DNA from: Candidatus Omnitrophota bacterium
Lineage (GTDB): Bacteria; Omnitrophota; Gorgyraeia; Zapsychrales; Zapsychraceae
Direction: 5' to 3'
DNA: 64,000 nt
NCBI GenBank assembly: GCA_018062515.1
Contig: JAGOSC010000003.1
Location: 1-64,000, forward strand
The first letter of the stretch is position 1; each line of letters opens with the position of its first letter. Below are positions 48,401-60,400 of the stretch, in pieces. Position numbers and translations under genes: made by a program. Below the pieces are notes generated by a model. The model ran no database searches, had not been told where the DNA came from, and worked only from the letters and a program-made list of their open reading frames with translations.

Positions 48401-51400
48401 AATCTAAAGTCGTTCTATCACGATTGGTTAAATAATCCCACAATTCGTGTGTCGATTGTTGTCCGTCGACGAGAATGTCAAACACATGTTTGTCATAGGT
48501 ATAATCAGATCCCAATTCTTGTAAATATTTCTGCAAGAAATATGATTCAGAAACGAAAATAGCATTCTTATAACCTTTCTTTAGTTCATTTAATAATTCC
48601 GCAAAAACTTCCGTAGAAACCAATTTTTTGCCGCCATTCGTATGCAAAAATCCGTTAAGTTTTTCTTTTAACAATAATTCGGCCATATCGATTCGGAATC
48701 CGCCGCCATTAGTTAAGCCAAGAATATGTTTCAAGACCTTAATCATGTGTTCTCTTAATTCCGGATTGGTCCAATCTAACTCAACGGTATCTATCCACGG
48801 CGCGCTGTTTGGCCCTTCTTGTCCATGGAGAAACGCTCTTGGACCATGGATCGTATCAGCGATGAAATATCGATTGTTATATTTCATGGCATCTTTACGA
48901 TTCTTCATATAATCCCCGAGTCTAAGTGCCGTCAACCCTAACGCTTTTAATTTTTCCAAGCTGATAGAAACGAACCACTCTGGATTGGAGTAGATCCATG
49001 ATGAATCGGCAGCCATATGATTTGGAACAAAGTCGACGATGACTTTCAAGCCAGCGGCATTGGCACGTTTCACTAATTTACGGAATGATTGTTCCGTTCC
49101 TAATTCTTCATTGATCGTGTAATCCTTAATGCTATAAGCTGAACCGATTCGTTTTTCATCCCACATTTTATTGAACTTGACCGTAAAGTCGCCGGTTTGC
49201 CAAATACCCATCATCCAAACGATGTTAAAGCCTTCTTTGCGTAAATTCTTCAACATCTTCGTCGAGACTTGATCGAAACGAAGGCCTTTTTCACGGGCAT
49301 TCCATAAATACATATTGGCGCCTTGGGTTTTGATTTCTTCATCAACATTGATTTTAGATTTCAAGATCGTTGCCAACGCTTCGTCATTCAGATTGACTGA
49401 ATGGTCACCCTTCTTAATCGCTTCAACCTTGGCAAAAATTTTGCGATTATGTTCAGCGTGGATTTCAGCGGCGGCCATGATGGCTTCTTGTTTGGCCAAT
49501 TCAACTAATTCTGAATTATCCATTTCCGGTGATTCCTTACGTACTCTTTCATAGGCCTTCCAGAATGTTTCTGCGAAAACCTCGTCAGTTTTGCGGGCTA
49601 ATGCAAGAAGTTTTTTCATTTGACCGATTGTCGGCAGGACACGTTTATTTTGAATAGGATCGTAAATTCCAGATTTAAGATGGTCGTAAACGAATAGATA
49701 CTCTGATTTACGATCAAAGTTGGTGGAAATTAGACTGAATTTGCTAATTCTGTTTGACTCTTCAATATATGGACCAAATTCAGGCGTGGTTGCGTAGATT
49801 TTAATAATTTCTTCTTCTGTATAATTCTTATTCGGGTTCTTTTCTTTAAGAATATTTCTAATGAATTGCATCCATCTATGATCGAAAATCATCGCCGGCG
49901 GAGCGTTGGATGAACCATTATTTCTATTCTTATTTTCTTTAACCTGTTTACGATTTTCCGTCGCTGAGTGAAGTGCGGTGTACATCTTTTTACCCATCCA
50001 AACAAACGGGCCGGCAAAACCGACAAAAATTAAGTACCATTTATTCTTTCTTAATTGTTCATTCTTGATGAAGAAGTCTGGTTTGTTAACGGCTGACGTA
50101 TAGAAAACACTGAAATATTGTGTTGAAATACCGTCGATGGCGACGGCAAATGAAGCTAAGACTGGATGCTGAACGATGAAGCTGCGTACGATTGAATGTA
50201 TACGTGTCATCCAATAGGCTTCAAATTGTTTAGCACCGACTTTTCCAGCTTCTTCTTTCAATCTTTCGATGTTTCCACGGACAAATCTAACCATATTGGT
50301 ATAACCAAATGTTCGTAATCGAACCATGGTCATGATACCAGCAATTCTTAAGGCGGTTGTCACCGCTTCTTCTATACCTGTTGATTGACCGCCAAATAAA
50401 CTTGGAGCTAGATGACTTACCATCCATACTATGGCCGCAATTCCCGTCGTGGCGACGACTGCAAATTTAACATCCTTGATAAACTCCTCTTTATCAAATG
50501 CTTTGGATAATTTAATTGTTCGGGCTTTATCCATCATTCCCATAAGATCCACTGCAACCATAAATGCGCTGACTGACAGAATTAAATATGTTAAATCTAA
50601 ATCTTTCGGCGCGATGACGGTGAAGTAAACCCAGCTGAACGCTCCCATGATCAAACCTAATGGGAAGGCCGCCACGATTTGTTTCTTGATAATGTCCTGA
50701 CCGCCGATCCATTGACCAGAAAAGTCCGTGGCTGCCATGAACATACCGAAGATGATAATGTTAGCGACCGGTAAAGCGACGACGAGCGTCAATAATCCGA
50801 AGAGATAACCGTAGGTTAACAAGGCTAAAGCTGAAATAGCAGAAACACTGACCAGGGCTTTGAATAATACATTCTTGGTCCGTTTGTTTTTCTGAACAGA
50901 ATTATTCTTTTGATCGTCGACTCCATTGCTCGCGGCATTGTCCGTCAATAGTTTGGATTGTTCCGCTTTAGCCAACGCGTTATTTTTGTTTATTTGTTCT
51001 ATTTCTTGAGCCGTAAACAATGGTTCAATGAACGGCTGGAATCGAGCAGGAACTGCCTTTGAACCATTCTTTAGAGAGCCAAACAAACTTCCCAAATATG
51101 TTTCAACATTAAAGACATCCATGGTTTGTTTTAATTTAATTCCTGATTGGCGAGAAAGAAGTTCCGCGCGGTCCTTTAATTGTTTCAGACTATCGTCAGT
51201 AACGATAAACATGCGGTGACGTCGGCCGCTCAAGATATTTTTGTTCAACTGATCCGCGCCATATACCTTGAATCTCTTTTTATCTTTATCATCTTTCTTC
51301 TTGGTCATCATCATGAAAGCGATATAAAGCGAATGCTTCCACAAAATTTCTTTAACCATCTTGTCAAAACCTCTTTTCTCAGCGCGTTTCTGCAATTTAC

Positions 51401-54400
51401 TGCTGTTGACCGAATACCCGTTAGAGATTCCTTTGTTTATTTCATGTTCTATCTTTGTTTTGTCTAATTCACTAAAGTTAAAATTCTCAATAATTTTCTC
51501 GATATACTTGTTCAGCACTCTCAGTTTTTCTAAGTTAATAACATTATCTTCTTTAACCAAACTTAAAATCTGCATAATAATAGCCAAATGTCCGCCTACT
51601 TCTGGAAAAGTATTATAATAATAGGCCTTTAATGACATCGGAAGATTATGGCGGTATTGAAAATACAACATAATCGGCACACGAATAAGCAGCGCCACAG
51701 CCAGCGAGACAATTAAATATGAAATAATTGGCGCTAATAAAGTTAGCAGAACACGTTCCCCTACTAAATTATTTACCGTAAGATACGTTCCAATCGACAT
51801 ACCGAAAACCTTTAAAAAGGTAGTGAATACCTTCAACCCTGTGAAAATTTTAAAGATTTTCCAATACTGACCAATTTGCTTACGTGACAATTCTTTTTTC
51901 TTAAGAGCCAAAACAATAACAAGACTAAGAAGTTTCCTTATAGAATTAATCTTCTTTATTGTGACCCGTGTGGTGCCTTTTAATATTGAGAATGAGCCAA
52001 CCAAAACCAGCGCTAAGACTGCGGTCAACAGCAAGCCAGGTATAAATTCAGAGGTGATGCCGTCACCTTCAGTTTTTTCCGATTCCCCAATCGTTTCAAC
52101 TTTAGTAATTGTTGATGACTCGGCATCACCTCTTCCTTCAGATTTCTTGGAGACAGCGTCGTTTTCTATTGTTTCCGATTCCCCAATCGTCACTTTAGTT
52201 TTTGCAAAAGAACGATCGCTGTCTCCAATATGGCGCGTATCTGAAATATTTTTCTGAGAGTCTACAGAGGTGATGCCGATAACTTTAGTTTTTCCGATTC
52301 CCCAACCGTTAATAACTTTAGTTTTATCTAAATCGACATCACCTCTGTAAATGAATGTGAAGACAGCATCAAGCTTTTCAGTTTTTTCCGATTCCCCAAT
52401 CGTATTAACTTTAGTTTCTGTAAACGAACGGCTGACACTGCCTTCAATAGATTGTGTTGCTTGAGAATTTACAGGGATGATGCCGCCAATGTTTCCGATT
52501 CCCCAATCGTTAACTTTAGTTTTGTCTAATGAACGGGCATCATCCCTAGAGTTTGTGGAGACAGTGTCAGCGTTTTCAGTTTTTTCCGATTCCCCAATCG
52601 TATTAACTTTAGTTTCTGTAAATGAACCGCCGACGCTGTCTCCAATATTTATTGTGACGAAAAGCACAAATGTAATTAAAGTGGCTGCTGTAAAGCGTGC
52701 AGCTTTCTTAAATATTGCGCGGACAACGCCCATAACTGTTGTATTTCCGATTCCCCAATCGTTAATAACTTTAGTTTTTAAAGAACGATGGGCGTTGTCT
52801 GCGATATGTTTTATGTTTGAAATGTTTGTTGGTAGATATTGAGTGGATGTTTCGATCGTGCGGATGGTGAAGGCGTAAAACTTGAATACAACACCATTTC
52901 GATCAACTAAAACGTTCAACCGGGCTAACCAGCTTAACAATTGGATCAGAACACCTTTACCCGCAATTTCTTTTTCTTTCAAATCATTTGAATTTTCAGC
53001 GGCGTAAACAGGTGTCGCGGCAAATGGATTCAATTTGCTTAATAATGTAAAAATGGTCGGCATCACTGGCAACACTGGTGTAGGCGCAGCTGGTAATGTC
53101 GTCGGAACGTTTACAGGAATCGTCGAATCTAAATGAGCCGGAATGTTTGTTTTGATCTTCTTAATTTCTTGTGCTTTATCTAAAATCTTATTTTCTTTAG
53201 TTTTATTAATTTGTTTTCGAAGTTTTACAACAGCAGCGATTGAAACAGCGACAATGATGAACGCTTTGATCACAATCGGGCTGAGGAAGAATGTCGCGAC
53301 GGCCAGCAATATGATTGGACCGCGGTCATGTATTCCCAGCTCATCTTTAAAATAAACATCCCTGATCTCAACTATTTCAACTTCATCAATTTTCTCTAAT
53401 GCCTTTCTTAAACCATTTTCCGCGTCTTCTATTGAAGTAGTTATCGGCATTTCCAGTCTCAATTCCAACAAGACTTCGTCATTATTATCTTCTCGAGCAA
53501 TAACTGTATTATCGATATTGATTTTCAACTCACTTATGGTCGCTGATATTTTATTCATCAGTCCTTTGGCATCCGTTACCGTAATATAAATATCCCGTTT
53601 AATTGTTTGATCAGGCCGTATGGGAATATTTCTATCTTCTCTCAAATCTTGTTTTAACCGATTTATGCGTTTATCGAGATCGAGATCAGTAATCTCATTA
53701 GATATGATAATTTCAATTATTTTCTTTCCTTGTCTTTTTGACTTTTTAGTAGAAACATTATATATAAAGATATCGCCAAAAATACCCGTCGCTAACTTTT
53801 GCATACCAGGCCGGTCTAACAAATCTATCTTGATAATTATTTTATGTTTCCCGGATTTGTTAACAGTAACGTCAATCTCATCCCAGGACTTCAATTTTTC
53901 TGTAACGACCGCTGGCTTCAATTCACCGAGTGCGACGGCCTGGAACACGCCATCAGCGGTAAATTTAATACCCTTAATTTTTAATTCAGATAATAAGTCT
54001 TGAGCTGAATAGTTCAGACGGTCGGTTATCACTTGATTATTTAAATCGATGCCCTCTTGAATTAATGCTTGTCTTCCGGTTTCATTGAGAATTTTAATAA
54101 TCGTTTCCCGGATTATATTTCCGTTACCGTTACTGTTAAACGCGGCCAGTCCAACGATAACTTCTTTAATTTCATTGAGCTTCAAAGATTCTTTGACCTG
54201 TTCCAAAACTTGATTAGTTACGCTTGTTCCAAGACCTAATTTTTGCAATAATCCCAATTGCGGTAAGCCAATATTTTTAAGTTCTTGCATACCAAGCGCG
54301 TAATAATTTGATTTTGGATGAGCAATCTCCATAACCCTAATCTTTGTACGCCATGATTTTGCCGAATTCAATATAGCTCTTTGCATGGCCGGATTATTAC

Positions 54401-57400
54401 CCAGCTTAATTTTTGTTGAATTTGATCCTTGTCGAACCATATCTCCAGGTTGAAGTTCTGAATTTTCCCGGGCTTGGGCTGGATCCTGTGAGGCATCATA
54501 TGAATCTGATTTATCAACCCAAGAATTTGTTCTTGGTCTGTACGTTTGCACACCGATATAATCTTCCGTCAACCCTTTTTCGAATTGAGCGGAACTTTGT
54601 TTGAAATTTAGCATAACAAAATCAGCCCCAGTTGCGTCTCTCGGTAGTTCGACGATATCAACAAACTTTTCACCGTCGATTTTTACCCATGTCTGAACGT
54701 GCATAATTCCTAAAGTTTTAAGTTTCTGATAAACAATATTAACCGACTCGTCTGCATCTTCACTTAAGTAAACTGATTCCTCCGGAGAAACTTTTTGCCC
54801 GGTTTTTCGCTGAATTGTATACAACCAATGAGAAAGTTTTCCGGCTTCATTCTTGACGCCAAAGCGCTGAGCATCAAATCTTTCTTTTGACTGAAGCATT
54901 ATTTCATAAACTAATCCGTCTTTATAATTTCTAACCAAAATATGGACGTTATCATCTTCTTTGCGATCAGGGTTTGGATTATCTTTTGTTGAAGGCAATA
55001 GCTGCCCAAAGTTTTCCTCGATCTTACCGACTATATTCCAAATAGCTGCAGCCGCAGCCCGTCCTGTTTTATTCTTAACGATAAGAGTAATACCCAATAA
55101 GTCATTAAGTTCTGATACCTTTTTATATTTTGAACTGTCTTTTCCTTTTCGCACTTCATTAACTTTTTCATAAGCGCTGTGAGCTGTCTTAACTCGTTGA
55201 TAGCTCTCAATAGAATTATCAAATACATCGTTTAAAACGCCTGTCAGTTCATTAGTAATTTCCTTCAAATAATTCTTCAATGCTTCGTAGGTGAATTTAC
55301 TATTTTTATATTGTCTAGGTGTCTGCGCTGTAACAATTTCTTCAATTGTTTCATGATATTTAACCGGATCTTTCAGAATAAAGATGCGTTCATGTAATAC
55401 TCTCACTAAATTGGTACGATAAAATAGAGAAGCTAAAGTTACATAAATATCTTCAACTTCCCGAATGAAAGATTTTTCGGAATCCGTTAATTCATGTTTT
55501 TGTGTTCCTTGTTGTTTGATCATTTCTTCGAGAAAAACAATATTCTCAGCAAACACCAAACGAAGAATATCCGCTTCAGCCACATCGTTTTTATCGTCAA
55601 TGCCGCCAGTCATTTCTACTATCATATCGACATAATCTTGAATTAAACTGTCTGTTATTCTTTGATCAACATCTTTTCGTTTTCTAATAACTTTATCGGG
55701 ATGATATTGGAGATTAAGGATGCGTTTGAAATTATAGACCATCTTCAAAGCCCACTCGACTGAACCATTCTTGATGCGCTTGCTGTTGCGTAAAATATAT
55801 TTGTTTAAATCTTTGTCACGATGATCGGCTTCAAAGAACAAGGCCGCGATAACTCCCTTAAACTTAGCTTCTTGACGGATAACAGCATCAACCAACTTAA
55901 AGGCATATTGCATTTGTTCTTCGTTATATTTCGTCGAGATAATATCATAAGCTTCTTTAATAGCATCGGTGTGTTGTTTGAGGGTTTCTTCATCAACAGG
56001 ATGTCGACGATATTGATTACGTTTACTATAAGCTTTCATTAATTCATCCATCTTTTCATCAAAGTTGTTATTATTTCTATTATTATCACCGCCGTTTATT
56101 AACACCGCCAATCCAGCGAATATCAAACCAGCTCCAAGAATATTATCGATCACATAAGCGACCGCCGCTGCCACAATCACGACTAGAAAGTCCCAAATCT
56201 TAGAGGTGCTGATATGGTTTATGAGTCCTTTTAACTTATTGTTTTTTGAAGGGCCGATTTTCATCAAGAATTGTCGGCTAAATTCATTGTTTTGGCTTTC
56301 AACCAGACGGATAATCCATTCTTTTTCATCATCGTATTTAAGTTTATTAAATATTTTAATAAGCGTATCTGTGTTATTTGTTGGGTTGCTCGCTTCTCTT
56401 ATAACATCAATTCCAAAATATCTATCTTTTCCAAAGAGACGAGAAATATCCGCCCGAACTTGCGCATCTGCTCTTAACCACAATAAAAGCATGGCGCTCA
56501 TCATCGTTCGTTTATGAGGAACTTTATGAATTATGTTCTTGTAATGATCAGATATGGTTAAAACCCAATCAATACTGGAATGATCACTCAATTCAACTGC
56601 TTTGGCGTAAACCTCCCAAATGCTATTCATTAATTCGCTAGCTTGTTCAAAAATACTTCTAATCGCTTCTTCTTTAATTTCCTCTTGAGTCGGATTTTTA
56701 TTTTTTCTCAAAAGTCTATCTTTTGCATTTTTAAGGAGGTCTTTGTCAGACGCTAATTCAAAAGCGTCTTCTATAATTATTTCTACCGCGTCTCTGGCGT
56801 TTTTCAAAGTTTTGATTTCTTTCGGCAATCGATAAAAATTATCCTTGTCGGCGATGGCGTTCAATAAGATTCTCTTAAATTCAAATCGGATATGTTTATA
56901 TTCATTAGGAAGGCTGTCAATAAATGATTTGCCCGTGCTTGGCATTTTGGCGATGAAAAATTGGTATAATGTTCCGTCTTTAACATCCTTAATAGCTTGG
57001 CCTTCCATTATTCGTCCGAACGTATATCGTCCGACGAGTTCTTCATTGCTTGAATTTTTATCACTCATCAAATTATGAGCGCGGTCAGCCAACTTAACCG
57101 TCATTGCTATATAACCCGCGCGGATAATTCGGTCATAATAGCGAATGGTTAAACGTTTTTGATTCCAGTCCGCTAACTTCTTCGCCAATTCAACCAACAC
57201 GGCCGGAGCGCCCAATTTTTTCAATACTGAATATATTTTCAACGGAATTAAGTTTTCGTTTTTATTTCTGGTCAATACCTTGACCAATTTGATGACCTCA
57301 TCAATATCAAGATTTCTCGCTGGGTCGTTTTCATCTAATTTCTCGACCAATTCCTCTAATTGTTGACGAAGTCTCTTTTCGACTAAGGCCATCATTTTCT

Positions 57401-60400
57401 TGGTCACGTGAATTTTTCGTCCGTCATTCAACCGGCGAATTTTCGCTGGCATTAATTTATTTTTGTCATTCGTGTAATAATCAATACTGTTTTCAATAAC
57501 ATCATGGAGAATGTCTACGGCCACAGCGACAGGGTTTGATATCAGGAACCAGTTAACTGACATACTAGCAACACTGTGAAGATGTGAAGTATAATCCGTT
57601 CCGACTACATCTTTTCTGACATCGCCTTCGTGATGGTCTTTAACAATTTCGTTTAAACCTTCAACATATTTTCTAGTTAAACCGGTATTGAGCTGTCCTA
57701 GGCCAATAAAATTATCTGGATCAAACACGTGTACTCCATAAATCTTCTTAAAGATTTCTGAAAAAATATCTTCAGCGGAGCCGGCCTTAAATTGTTTATA
57801 GAATTGTCTTTCTACGGCCGGTTGTTGTGATGCGTCTTTAATATTTTCAACAACACTTGATTTAATCATAGGCTCATTACGTTTTGATAAAATTTTCCAA
57901 ATGGCAAAACCAGCCGCGCCAACAGCCAACGCGCTAACAGCCACCCAGCCCCAAACTGGCATTGAAACCAATATAACTGGAGTGAAAGCGATCAACGCGT
58001 CGACGACGATAATACTTGATCCAGCTTCATAAACATTTTTAATCGTTTTATTAAATACCGCGACAATGCCCTTACGACCAATGTTTTCGATTCCCCAATC
58101 GTTAACTTTAGTTACAAAAGAACGAAGGGCATTGTCGGCGGTAATATTTGAGATGTTGGATTGAAGATACTTTGAAGATTTGATCCTGGCAAATGTAAGA
58201 ACAGCGACGATGAATATCATCTTTATGACAATCGGGCTGATTATAAATACAACACCGGCTGTTAAAATTATTGCTCCTAAATCATTGGATTTAGTACCGC
58301 GCTCTTCAATTCTATTGAACAATATATTTTCTAAGAATGTTTTAGCTTTACCCGTTACGCTGGCAACTAATCGTGCCTTAGTGACTTTAGTTGTATTGAC
58401 ATTTTGTATAAATCGATTAGCTAATATGTTTTGTTCTTTTTTGCTTAAACGGTTAAATAAACGATTTACCGCAGCCCAATGAGCGGCTGGTATAGCATTT
58501 ATTCCTTGTTTTCCGTCGTGAACTGGCTGTATGTCGCCTTTAACGGTATATAAAGCTAAGCCGAACATTTCGCTGATTAAGGTTTCACTTAATTGTTTTG
58601 ACGTTAAATCAGCCTTCATTGTATGGCTGATGGCTTTAATGTTTCCGGTGTTGATGGACGTTTCAAAGATTTGTTGAACAGTAGCTTTCGTGCGGAATTG
58701 TTGTAATGGAGTAGTGATAAAGACAAACGTATGGGCGTTTAGTTTTCTTTCAGCGGATAATATTTTGCGGTAATTTTCGAAATTTTGTTTTGTATTGGTT
58801 GATTCATTCTCGAGGATAACATTTTTACCTTCGGTTAAAGTGATATTTTTGAATTCAACTTCAGTAGCGATCATTTGATTCATCACTTGCAAGATGATTT
58901 GCGCTTCGCTGATCTTCACTTTTCCTGCGCTTAAAGCTGAACTTAATTCAGCCAAATCAGCCGCTGAACTGATAATCTTTCCGGCGACTTCGACCGTGTA
59001 ACCAGCTTCAAGGGCTTTGATGATCAACGGCATGGTTAATCGTCCATATCCGCCGAGAATAACAATACGTTTGGCGTTTGCTGCTTCATAAACTCTCAAG
59101 GTGTGTCGAATCATATCGATATCATCATTTCCAGCGAAAACAACATCGTCGACGGATTCTTGACTTAATTGTTCCATGGTCATATCAGATTGGCTGAGGC
59201 CTTCAGCCAATTGTTCTTTAGCTTCAGCGGCCAATTTGGCTTGACGTTGGAAGTACAAGCGGGCAGCTAACCAAGCGGCCAGTGATAAGGCAACGATACC
59301 GGCGATGACAGTCGCATAAGCGCTGAACAATACAACAGCGACTATCCCCGGAGCCAAATCATTCATTTTCTTGGTATTCTTGGTATCTTTAACATTCTTA
59401 TGATTGGATACAGTCAATTTATTATTAAACAATCGTTTGGCTTCATTGAATAAATAATACAAGGATCCTAATATCCAGGTGATGAAAAAGACGCCAGTAA
59501 TGGTAACCGGTAAGAAATAAATCAAAGCTGTTGCGGATTCTGTGACGGCCAACCCAATACCGAACCCTAACATAAGTAATTCATAGAATATAAGCGCTAA
59601 ACCTTTAAAATATAATCCTCCCTTATTCTTTCTCAAATCTTTCTTAATGGCTTTTGTTAATTCTTGTTTTTCAGAATATATCGTGTTCTTATCAGCTTTA
59701 GCTATTTTAAAGAGTTGTTTGGTGATTGCACCTGGAACCCAGATAACATCTAACCAAGATCGGATAATTCCCGTTTTGGTCCATTGTGTATATCCTTTGA
59801 ATCCTTTATAACCAGTTGTTCCGGGGAATATGCCCGGCATAGTCAGAATCGGCGCGAAGGCCCATAAGAAAATAGCGGCAATATAGAAGAATGACCAAAG
59901 AATTGGTAAGGCTTGCCACAAGAAAACACCTAATGAAGATATGAAAATAAAGATAAGTGAGAAGTTTATCTGGAATTGGAATGAATCGGTCGCCTTAAGT
60001 TTATTACCAGCATTATCCATGAATCTATAAATGCGTTCGATGAACTCAAATCTAGCTATGTCCCATCCCTTCTCTGACTGATTAAACTTAGCCTTTCCGT
60101 GCAAACCTTTGAAAATACCAAGCGAATAATTGATGATGTAAGTGATGTAAACCATCATCAAGGCTGGGAACAATCCAAATAAACTTGAAATACTGCCTTG
60201 AATACCTTTGCGATTGAAATTCACATAATGTTTCACTAATGTGATGGCAAGCACGACTGCCGTGGCCAACCCAGTGAAAGGCATAAACGCCATACCCAAA
60301 AAGGCCGTTAATCCTAAGAAATGCGCGATAAGTGAGGCCAAAATGGTCGTCGGAATAATACCTAAATAATTTACTAATCCGCGCATAATACCTTTTTCCT

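Noticed and set aside
52051..52803. A CRISPR array
   Set aside because: The repeated units are hairpins with variable arms and irregular spacing (84-161 bases), and they are translated in frame. There is no constant direct repeat with unique spacers.
52051..52803. Integron attC sites
   Set aside because: attC sites keep the outer R boxes constant and vary inside; these elements do the opposite, and no integrase or cassette structure is seen.
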